From assembly GCA_026999335.1 (NCBI GenBank), contig JALTPW010001025.1, positions 1 through 6,550 of the forward strand: a stretch of DNA of 6,550 bases, given 5' to 3'. This document shows positions 1-6,193 of the stretch, one piece after another. Each line of letters opens with the position of its first letter. The stretch's first letter is position 1. Made by a program: the position numbers and the translations under genes. Below the pieces are notes generated by a model. The model saw only the letters and a program-made list of their open reading frames with translations. It was not told the DNA's origin and did no database searches. The DNA is from Chromatiales bacterium (GTDB lineage Bacteria > Pseudomonadota > Gammaproteobacteria > SZUA-152).

Positions 1-1163
1 AGACTTCCGTGAGTCATTTTATCGCCCAGGCCTTGCGTACCGACGGCCCCTGTGGCGCCATCGGTACCCTTGGCTACGGCCTGTTCGGCAATTTGCAGCC
101 CGGCATCCATACCACCCCGGATGCCATCACTGTGCACGATCTGCTGGCCGGAATGCGTGATGCGGGTGCACCGCAGGCGGTGATGGAGGTCTCTTCTCAC
201 GCCCTCGACCAGGGGCGTGTGGCGGGTGTTGCCTTTGACGTGGCGGTGTTCACCAACCTTAGCCGTGAACATCTGGACTATCACGGTGATATGGCCAGTT
301 ATGGCCGCGCCAAACGTCGCCTGTTCGAAACTCCGGGGCTGAAATATGCGGTAATCAATCTCGACGACGACTACGGCCAGTCGCTGTTGGCCGGCATGCC
401 CGGTGCGATAGGCACGGTCAGCTATGGTTTCGACGACTCACGCCTGACGCCCTCGCTGTTGGGTGCGGATTTGCAACTCGATAGCCAGGGTCTGCGCCTG
501 CGTATCGAGAGTGACTGGGGGCACGGCGAGCTGAACGTGCCTTTGCTGGGCCGTTTCAATGCCGAAAACCTGCTTGCCGCCTTCGCCACACTGCTGGCCT
601 GTGGTCTGAGTTTTGACGAAGTCCTGGCGCGTCTGTCGTGTGTGCAACCGGTGACGGGCCGTATGCAGCGTCTCGGCGGTGGTGCGGGTGAGCCATTGGT
701 GGTGGTCGATTATGCCCATACCCCGGATGCCCTCGCTCAGGTGCTCGAGGCCCTGCGTGCGCATGGTGCAGGCCGGCTGATCTGTGTGTTCGGTTGTGGC
801 GGCGACCGTGATGAGGGCAAGCGCCCGCTGATGGCGCGCGCGGTGGAGCAGGTCGTCGACCAGATCATCGTCACCGATGACAACCCGCGCGGCGAAGACC
901 CGGAGGTGATCGTCGCCGACATCTTCAGCGGTTTTAAAGACGCCGATGCGGTGACTGTCATCAACGACCGCGCCGCCGCCATTCACCATGCCGTAAGCCG
1001 TGCCGGCGAGGGTGATGTGGTACTGGTGGCGGGCAAGGGGCACGAAGATTATCAATTGGCTGGTGGGCAGCGTCTGCCTTTCAGTGATGCCGAACAGGTG
1101 TGTGCCGCCCTGCGTGCGCGGCCGGGTCGGCCGACGGCGGAAAATGCGGGAGGTGCCCAATGA
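1..1163 (+). CDS. murE: MurE, UDP-MurNAc-tripeptide synthetase (meso-DAP adding), 5'-truncated by the window edge
   Basis: Cytoplasmic ATP-dependent ligase that adds meso-diaminopimelate to UDP-MurNAc-L-Ala-D-Glu. The first two bases end a lysine codon and the frame then reads T-S-V-S-H-F, which fits the end of the MurE P-loop GTNGKTS. The gene therefore enters already open, with roughly the first 110-120 residues (UDP-substrate domain) missing. 386 complete codons remain, consistent with a family length near 490-500. Visible motifs are MEVSSHALDQGRV, the block NLSREHLDYHG, YGRAKRRLF (the Lys codon at 312-314 fits the carbamylated lysine of Mur ligases), GCGGDRDEGKRP, DNPR at 879-890 (the diaminopimelate-recognition motif) and GKGHEDYQ near the C-terminus. 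DNPR argues for DAP rather than L-Lys as substrate. The TGA overlaps the murF ATG. The last codons (A-G-G-A-Q) also encode the murF ribosome binding site. Confidence 0.97.
   Translation, partial: TSVSHFIAQALRTDGPCGAIGTLGYGLFGNLQPGIHTTPDAITVHDLLAGMRDAGAPQAVMEVSSHALDQGRVAGVAFDVAVFTNLSREHLDYHGDMASYGRAKRRLFETPGLKYAVINLDDDYGQSLLAGMPGAIGTVSYGFDDSRLTPSLLGADLQLDSQGLRLRIESDWGHGELNVPLLGRFNAENLLAAFATLLACGLSFDEVLARLSCVQPVTGRMQRLGGGAGEPLVVVDYAHTPDALAQVLEALRAHGAGRLICVFGCGGDRDEGKRPLMARAVEQVVDQIIVTDDNPRGEDPEVIVADIFSGFKDADAVTVINDRAAAIHHAVSRAGEGDVVLVAGKGHEDYQLAGGQRLPFSDAEQVCAALRARPGRPTAENAGGAQ
1148..1154 (+). promoter_or_regulatory. Ribosome binding site for murF
   Basis: GGGAGGT lies 5 bases before the ATG at 1160 and within the last codons of murE. 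It decides the murF start. In-frame GTG codons further upstream lie in conserved MurE coding sequence and have no comparable site. Confidence 0.75.
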
Positions 1164-2515
1164 GTGGTTGCCACCTCCATCTGCAGGATGTCGCCTTGGC
1201 CCTCGATGCCCGCCTGCTGGGCGAGGATGGGGTATTCGATGGTGTGGCTACCGATACCCGCCAGCTGCGGCCGGGGCAACTGTTCGTGGCCCTGCAAGGG
1301 CCGAACTTCGATGGCCATGATTACATCGCTACGGCCGCAGCACGCGGTGCAGTGGCGGTGTTGGTGGCGCACGAGGTGAAGACCGAACTGCCGCAGATCG
1401 TCGTTGCTGAACCCCGCGCGGCGCTGGGTGAAATGGCTGCCTTGTGGCGTGCGCGCTTCGATATTCCGCTGATCGCCATCACCGGCAGCAACGGCAAGAC
1501 CACGGTGAAAGAGATGCTTGCCGCCATTCTCGGTCAGAACAAAAAAATACTGGCTACTCTCGGCAATCTGAACAACGAAATCGGCTTGCCCTTGACCCTG
1601 CTGCAACTGGACGGCAGCCATCGGGCCGCGGTGATCGAGGCCGGCGCCAGCAAACCCGGTGATATCGCCTACTTGACCCGCATTGCCGCGCCCACCGTGG
1701 CGGTGCTGATCAATGCCGCTGGTGCGCATCTGGCCGGTTTTGGTTCGCTGGAGTCGGTGGCGCGCAGCAAGGGTGAGATATTCGCGGGACTGGCCGAAGA
1801 TGGCACCGCTATTATCAATGCCGACGATGTCTTCGCCGACTCGTGGCGCGAACAGGCCGGTGCACATCGTGTACTGAGCTTTGCCCTCGACGCCGAGGCC
1901 GATGTGCGCGGTCGGTGGCGGGCGGAAGGTGCCCTGCAAATCACCACCCCGCAGGGCAAGCTGAGTGTCAGCCTGCCCCTGTCGGGTCGCCACAACGCCA
2001 TGAATGCGCTGGCCGCTACCGCCGCCGCGCTGGCCGCCGGTGCCGTGCTGGCGGATATCCGTAGCGGCCTGGAGAGTCTGTCTCCGGTACCGGGTCGGCT
2101 GTGCTGGAAGGCCGGCGTCAATGGTGCACGTATCCTCGATGACACTTACAACGCCAATCCGGCTTCGCTGCTGGCGGCGCTGGAGGTCCTGGCGGATATC
2201 CCGGGTGAGCGCTGTCTGGCGCTGGGTGATATGGCCGAGTTGGGCGACGAGGCCGAAGCCTTGCACGCCAGTGCCGGGCGCCGTGCCTTTGATGCCGGAG
2301 TCACGCGTCTGTACGCCGTCGGCGAACTGTCGCGCTTCGCCGTGGACGCTTTTAGCGAATTGGATGGCGGACAGGCCTGGCATTTTGCCTGCCAGGAACT
2401 GCTCGTCGAGCGTCTGCAGGCCGACCTTCGTGCCGGTTGCACTTTGTTGGTGAAGGGGTCGCGCTCGGCACACATGGAACACGTGGTGGACGCGCTGACG
2501 GAGGGAGGCTCCTGA
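1160..2515 (+). CDS. murF: MurF, UDP-MurNAc-tripeptide--D-alanyl-D-alanine ligase
   Basis: Cytoplasmic Mur ligase that adds the D-Ala-D-Ala dipeptide to UDP-MurNAc-tripeptide, completing the pentapeptide. The product is 451 residues, close to the roughly 452 of E. coli MurF. The N-terminal substrate domain has the typical GVATDTRQLRPGQLFVAL block. The central ATPase domain has the P-loop GSNGKTT from residue 109 (bases 1484-1504), followed by TLGNLNNEIGLPLTLL. Next come the family stretches EAGASKPGDIAYL and GRHNAMNALAA. The C-terminal domain holds DDTYNANP from residue 327 and GDMAELGDEAEALH, ending with VKGSRSAHMEHVV. The ATG at 1160 is chosen because it forms an ATGA overlap with the murE stop, follows a good Shine-Dalgarno site and gives the expected N-terminus. 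A reading frame open further upstream is not homologous extension. The frame stops at TGA 2513-2515, whose last base starts mraY. Confidence 0.97.
   Translation: MSGCHLHLQDVALALDARLLGEDGVFDGVATDTRQLRPGQLFVALQGPNFDGHDYIATAAARGAVAVLVAHEVKTELPQIVVAEPRAALGEMAALWRARFDIPLIAITGSNGKTTVKEMLAAILGQNKKILATLGNLNNEIGLPLTLLQLDGSHRAAVIEAGASKPGDIAYLTRIAAPTVAVLINAAGAHLAGFGSLESVARSKGEIFAGLAEDGTAIINADDVFADSWREQAGAHRVLSFALDAEADVRGRWRAEGALQITTPQGKLSVSLPLSGRHNAMNALAATAAALAAGAVLADIRSGLESLSPVPGRLCWKAGVNGARILDDTYNANPASLLAALEVLADIPGERCLALGDMAELGDEAEALHASAGRRAFDAGVTRLYAVGELSRFAVDAFSELDGGQAWHFACQELLVERLQADLRAGCTLLVKGSRSAHMEHVVDALTEGGS
2501..2508 (+). promoter_or_regulatory. Ribosome binding site for mraY
   Basis: GAGGGAGG is 6 bases upstream of the ATG at 2515 and is encoded within the terminal E-G-G-S codons of murF. 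Together with the TGATG junction it fixes the mraY start. Confidence 0.75.
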
Positions 2516-3597
2516 TGCTGCTCTACCTCACCGACTATCTGAGCCAATTCCATAGCGGCTTCGGTGTATTCCAGTATCTGACCCTGCGCAGCATTCTTGG
2601 CGCGCTGACGGCGCTGCTGATCTCCTTTCTCGTCGGTCCGGCCATGATCCGCCGGCTGAGCCACTATCAGGTGGGGCAGGTGGTGCGTGACGATGGCCCC
2701 GAGAGCCACCTGCAAAAAGCCGGCACGCCGACCATGGGCGGTGCGATGATCCTGGTCGCCATTTCGGTGAGTACCCTGCTGTGGTCGGATCTGAGTAACA
2801 AGTACATGTGGGTGGTACTGCTCACCACGCTGTTGTTCGGTCTCATCGGCTGGGTGGACGATTACAAAAAGCTGGTGAAAAAGGACTCGCGTGGATTGAT
2901 TGCGCGCTACAAGTATTTTTGGCAGTCGGTGGTGGCACTGGGCGCGGCGGGTTTTATGTACATCACCGCCGAGTTGCCGGCGGAGACCCAGCTTATCGTG
3001 CCTTTTTTCAAGGATGTGGCGGTGCCGCTGGGCTGGGGTTTTGTGGTGCTGGCCTACTTCGTCATCGTCGGCTCCAGCAATGCGGTCAATCTCACCGATG
3101 GTCTTGATGGCCTCGCCGTGCTGCCCACGGTGATGGTGGCTGGTGCGCTGGGTATCTTCGCCTACGTGACCGGCCACGCCAAGTTTGCCGCTTATCTGTC
3201 CATTCCCTTCATCCCCGGGGTGGGTGAGACGGTGGTGTTCTGTGGCGCGCTGGTGGGTGCGGGGCTGGGTTTCCTGTGGTTCAACGCCTATCCGGCGATG
3301 GTGTTCATGGGTGATATCGGTGCCCTGGCGCTGGGTGCGGCGCTGGGCATCGTCGCCGTGGTGGTGCATCAGGAACTGGTGCTGCTGATCATGGGTGGCG
3401 TGTTCGTGATGGAGACGGTGTCGGTGATCATGCAGGTGGCCTCGTACAAACTCACCGGTAAGCGCATCTTCCGCATGGCGCCGTTGCATCACCATTTCGA
3501 ACTCAAGGGCTGGCCCGAGCCCCGCGTCATCGTGCGCTTCTGGATCATTACCGTGATCCTGGTGCTGGTGGGGCTGGCGACGCTGAAGATTCGGTGA
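2515..3597 (+). CDS. mraY: MraY, phospho-N-acetylmuramoyl-pentapeptide transferase
   Basis: Integral inner-membrane enzyme that transfers phospho-MurNAc-pentapeptide from UDP to undecaprenyl phosphate, giving lipid I. The product is 360 residues, the same length as E. coli MraY, and is hydrophobic throughout, fitting the family's ten membrane helices. Visible motifs are GTPTMGG at residues 70-76, WVDDYKKL with Asp115-Asp116, NAVNLTDGLDGLA from residue 189, FMGDIGALALG with Asp267, and APLHHHFELKGWPEP with the His triplet at 325-327. Asp115, Asp116 and Asp267 fall at the numbers I recall for the E. coli catalytic aspartates, so the active site appears intact. The ATG at 2515 gives the standard N-terminus (MLLYLTDYLS). 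An alternative upstream in-frame start would add 26 unrelated residues read from murF. The C-terminus VGLATLKIR matches the family end exactly and overlaps the murD start by four bases. Confidence 0.98.
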   Translation: MLLYLTDYLSQFHSGFGVFQYLTLRSILGALTALLISFLVGPAMIRRLSHYQVGQVVRDDGPESHLQKAGTPTMGGAMILVAISVSTLLWSDLSNKYMWVVLLTTLLFGLIGWVDDYKKLVKKDSRGLIARYKYFWQSVVALGAAGFMYITAELPAETQLIVPFFKDVAVPLGWGFVVLAYFVIVGSSNAVNLTDGLDGLAVLPTVMVAGALGIFAYVTGHAKFAAYLSIPFIPGVGETVVFCGALVGAGLGFLWFNAYPAMVFMGDIGALALGAALGIVAVVVHQELVLLIMGGVFVMETVSVIMQVASYKLTGKRIFRMAPLHHHFELKGWPEPRVIVRFWIITVILVLVGLATLKIR

Positions 3598-3605
3598 CAG
3601 TGGTG
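3585..3605 (+). promoter_or_regulatory. Weak translation start region of murD (three candidate GTG codons)
   Basis: GTG triplets at 3594, 3600 and 3603 are all in the murD frame. Only a poor purine run (GAAGA, 3585-3589) precedes the first, and nothing better precedes the other two. The GTG at 3594 overlaps the mraY stop as GTGA, the same geometry as the ATGA junctions nearby, so re-initiation by ribosomes finishing mraY is the likeliest route. Choosing 3600 or 3603 would shorten MurD by two or three residues only. Confidence 0.5.
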
Positions 3606-4964
3606 ACGGTACAAACGACACAAGAAACGCAGATACGGCCCGAGACGTTGGTGGTTGGCCTGGGCGTCACCGGGCTGTCCGTGCTGCGCTTCCTGCGTGC
3701 GCGTGGTATATCCGTGGCGGTGACCGACAGCCGCGTCAATCCGCCTGGCCGCGACGAGCTGGCGCGGAATTTCGCCGATGTGCCGGTCGCCCTGGGTGGT
3801 TTCGACACGGCTTGGTTTACGCATGCCCGCCAGCTCATCGTCAGCCCTGGCGTCGCTGTCAGTGAGCCGTTGATCGAGGCCGCGCGTGCACGCGGTGCTG
3901 AGATCATCGGCGATATCGAGCTGTTTGCGCGTCACGCCCGTGCGCCGGTGGTTGCCATTACCGGCTCCAATGGCAAGTCCACTGTGACCACTCTGCTCGG
4001 TGAGATGGCTGCGGACGCCGGTTGTACCGTGCGCGTGGGCGGCAACATCGGCCGTCCGGCACTGGATTTGCTGAGCGACAGCGAGCCCGATTTCTACATC
4101 CTGGAGCTGTCCAGCTTCCAGTTGGAGACTACCCATTCTCTCGATGCGGCCGTGGCCGTGGTGCTCAATATCAGCCCCGATCACATGGATCGCTATCCCA
4201 GTATGTCGGTCTATGCCGCCAGCAAGCAGCGTATTTACCGTGGCTACGGCACGATGGTGGTGAATTGCGATGACCCAAGTGTGGTGGCCATGCAGGTGCC
4301 GGGCCGCAAGACCGTGGGCTTTACCCGGGGGCGGCCGTTGGTGAGCGATTTCGGCATTCTCGAACACGACGCTGAAGACTGGCTGGCCAAGGGTGAGATA
4401 CCGTTGATGCCGGTGCGCGAGCTGCGTATGGCGGGCCGTCACAACCAGGCGAATGCCCTTGCCGCACTGGCCGTGGGTGAGGCCATGGGGCTGTCCATAA
4501 CGGCCATGTTGGCCACCCTGCAACGTTTCGCCGGCCTCTGGCATCGCACGCAATGGGTGGCGGAGATCGACGGCGTGCGCTGGTATAACGACTCCAAAGG
4601 TACCAATGTCGGCGCCACCCTGGCGGCCATCGAGGGGCTGGATGGCCCGCTGGTTTTGATTGCCGGAGGTCAGGGCAAGGGCGCGGATTTCGTGCCTTTG
4701 CGTGCTGTGTTGGCAAGTAAGGGTCGTGCGGCCGTGTTGATGGGCGAGGCGGCAGACATTATCGAACTATCGCTGGATGGAGCGGTGCCGGTACAGCGTG
4801 CCAACAGCATGGCCGACGCCGTGGCTCGCGCCCGCGTGCTGGCGCAGCCGGATGACGCGGTGCTGTTGTCGCCGGCCTGTGCCAGCTTCGACATGTTCGA
4901 TGGTTTCGCCGCCCGTGGTGATGCCTTCATTCTCGCCGTACGGGCGCTGGAGGAGGCGTCATGA
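3594..4964 (+). CDS. murD: MurD, UDP-N-acetylmuramoyl-L-alanine--D-glutamate ligase
   Basis: Cytoplasmic Mur ligase that adds D-glutamate to UDP-MurNAc-L-Ala. From the GTG at 3594 the product is 456 residues, against about 438 in E. coli. The Rossmann-like N-terminal domain begins with LVVGLGVTGLSVLRFL. IVSPGVAVSEPLI and IIGDIELFARHA follow. The P-loop GSNGKST starts at residue 124 (Lys128), then GGNIGRPALDLL, LELSSFQLETT and SPDHMDRYPS. Lys211 in AASKQRIY fits the carbamylated lysine, 13 residues later than E. coli Lys198. The C-terminal domain has YNDSKGTNVGAT, GGQGKGADF and SPACASFDMFDGF. The start is less certain than for its neighbours. GTG 3594 makes a GTGA overlap with mraY, but GTG codons at 3600 and 3603 are also in frame and none has a strong ribosome binding site. 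In GLWHR, Trp316 replaces the usual Pro or Ala. Confidence 0.96.
   Translation: MTVVTVQTTQETQIRPETLVVGLGVTGLSVLRFLRARGISVAVTDSRVNPPGRDELARNFADVPVALGGFDTAWFTHARQLIVSPGVAVSEPLIEAARARGAEIIGDIELFARHARAPVVAITGSNGKSTVTTLLGEMAADAGCTVRVGGNIGRPALDLLSDSEPDFYILELSSFQLETTHSLDAAVAVVLNISPDHMDRYPSMSVYAASKQRIYRGYGTMVVNCDDPSVVAMQVPGRKTVGFTRGRPLVSDFGILEHDAEDWLAKGEIPLMPVRELRMAGRHNQANALAALAVGEAMGLSITAMLATLQRFAGLWHRTQWVAEIDGVRWYNDSKGTNVGATLAAIEGLDGPLVLIAGGQGKGADFVPLRAVLASKGRAAVLMGEAADIIELSLDGAVPVQRANSMADAVARARVLAQPDDAVLLSPACASFDMFDGFAARGDAFILAVRALEEAS
4949..4956 (+). promoter_or_regulatory. Ribosome binding site for ftsW
   Basis: GGAGGAGG is encoded in the last codons of murD (L-E-E-A-S). Its first GGAGG lies 7 bases before the ATG at 4961. 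It supports the ftsW start used here. Confidence 0.75.
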
Positions 4965-6193
4965 GCGCGCGCGCAATTCCCGTCCTGCGTCCCCTCAGCG
5001 ATGCCCGTCATGGCCGTTTCGTGCTCGATTTCTGGCTGTTGGGCGTGGTACTGGCCTTGCTGGCCTTGGGACTGGTGATGGTTGCTTCGGCCTCTATCTC
5101 CATTGCCGAGCGGCAGACCGGCCAGCCTTTCTACTATTTCTGGCGGCAGGCCCTGTTCGTCGTCATCGGGCTGTTGACCGGTGCCCTCATACTACGTACC
5201 CGGCTGGTGTACTGGGAACGCCTCGGTTCGGTGTTGCTGCTGTTCGGCTTGGTGTTGCTGGTGGCGGTGTTGGGACTGGGGCGTGAGATCAACGGCAGTA
5301 CCCGTTGGTTGGGGCTGGGTCTGTTCAATCTGCAACCCTCGGAATTGATGAAACTGTTCATTGTGGTCTATCTGGCCGGGTACCTGGTGCGGCGTGGTGA
5401 AGAGGTGCGCAGTTCGGTGAAGGGCTTCCTCAAGCCTATGCTGTTGGTGGGGTTGATCGGCGGCCTGCTGCTGGCCGAGCCGGACTTCGGCGCCGCTGTG
5501 GTGATTACCGCCACGGTGCTGGGAATGATGTTTCTCGGCGGTGTGCGGCTGTGGCAATTTGGCGTGTTATTTGCCAGCACGCTGGGTGCTGCTGCGGCGC
5601 TGGTGTTGGCCACCCCCTACCGCATGGCGCGCCTGACGTCGTTCGCCGATCCCTGGGCCGACCCCTTCGACAGTGGTTTTCAGTTGACCCAGGCGTTGAT
5701 CGCCTTTGGTCGTGGTGAGTGGTGGGGGGTCGGTCTGGGCGGCAGTGTGCAGAAATTGTTTTACCTGCCCGAGGCACACACAGACTTCCTGTTCGCCGTG
5801 CTGGCCGAAGAGCTGGGGCTGGTGGGCGTACTGATAGTGGTCGGTCTGTTTGCACTGCTGGTGTGGCGTGCCTTTGTTATTGGTCACCGGGCGCAACAGG
5901 CGGGTAGTGATTTTGGCGCCTACCTGAGCTACGGCCTTGGTCTGTGGTTGGGCATGCAGGCCTTCATTAACCTGGGTGTGAACATGGGTGTATTGCCCAC
6001 CAAGGGCCTGACCCTGCCGCTGATGAGCTACGGTGGCTCATCGATCGTCGTCACCTGCATGGCATGTGCTCTACTGCTGCGCGTGTCGCACGAGCATCCA
6101 CTACAGAAACAACCGCTGGCGCGGCGTGTCGTGCGCGAGCCTGAGCAAAAACACACACCGACCCTGAAGCGTGCGCGGAGGGTGAAGGCATGA
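4961..6193 (+). CDS. ftsW: FtsW, SEDS-family septal peptidoglycan polymerase
   Basis: Inner-membrane SEDS glycosyltransferase that polymerises lipid II at the division septum, normally with the class B penicillin-binding protein FtsI. The product is 410 residues, near the 414 of E. coli FtsW. A short basic cytoplasmic N-terminus precedes the first hydrophobic segment (about residues 24-43), with further segments at about 62-79 and 88-106, fitting the family's ten helices. Motifs are FNLQPSELMKL from residue 122, AEPDFGAAVV with Asp175, the block FGRGEWWGVGLGGSVQKLFY, then PEAHTDFLFAVLAEE with Asp275, the putative catalytic aspartate of SEDS enzymes, and GVLPTKGLTLPLMSYGGSS near the C-terminus. 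A basic hydrophilic tail of about 30 residues follows. RodA and SpoVE are relatives, but the position between murD and murG identifies FtsW. The start makes an ATGA overlap with murD, and the stop makes one with murG. Confidence 0.97.
   Translation: MSARAIPVLRPLSDARHGRFVLDFWLLGVVLALLALGLVMVASASISIAERQTGQPFYYFWRQALFVVIGLLTGALILRTRLVYWERLGSVLLLFGLVLLVAVLGLGREINGSTRWLGLGLFNLQPSELMKLFIVVYLAGYLVRRGEEVRSSVKGFLKPMLLVGLIGGLLLAEPDFGAAVVITATVLGMMFLGGVRLWQFGVLFASTLGAAAALVLATPYRMARLTSFADPWADPFDSGFQLTQALIAFGRGEWWGVGLGGSVQKLFYLPEAHTDFLFAVLAEELGLVGVLIVVGLFALLVWRAFVIGHRAQQAGSDFGAYLSYGLGLWLGMQAFINLGVNMGVLPTKGLTLPLMSYGGSSIVVTCMACALLLRVSHEHPLQKQPLARRVVREPEQKHTPTLKRARRVKA
6177..6182 (+). promoter_or_regulatory. 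Ribosome binding site for murG
   Basis: GGAGGG sits 7 bases before the ATG at 6190, inside the codons for the basic C-terminal tail of FtsW (R-R-V-K-A). It supports the chosen murG start. Confidence 0.7.

Noticed and set aside
1100..1159. An upstream in-frame start that would lengthen MurF by 20 residues.
   Set aside because: The added residues are an out-of-frame reading of the MurE C-terminus. The ATG at 1160 has the ATGA overlap, a good ribosome binding site and the expected protein length.
1541..1547. Run of seven A in murF as a possible programmed frameshift site.
   Set aside because: In the reading frame it spells Lys-Lys followed by an Ile codon, and the slippery heptamer would be C-AAA-AAA, which is not the favoured arrangement. 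MurF homology continues unbroken on both sides, and neither alternative frame gives a sensible product.
2437..2514. An upstream in-frame start that would lengthen MraY by 26 residues.
   Set aside because: The extra residues are hydrophilic text from the shifted frame of murF. The start at 2515 gives the standard 360-residue protein with catalytic aspartates at the expected numbers.
1052..3621. Long antisense open frames (476 aa at 1052-2482, 491 aa at 2146-3621).
   Set aside because: They lie opposite clearly conserved murE, murF and mraY. Their translations are His/Gln/Arg-rich low-complexity text typical of the reverse frame of GC-rich genes, with no recognisable domain.
3489..4553. Antisense open frame of 354 aa opposite murD.
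   Set aside because: It has the same reverse-frame composition, starts without a convincing ribosome binding site and overlaps conserved murD and mraY codons.
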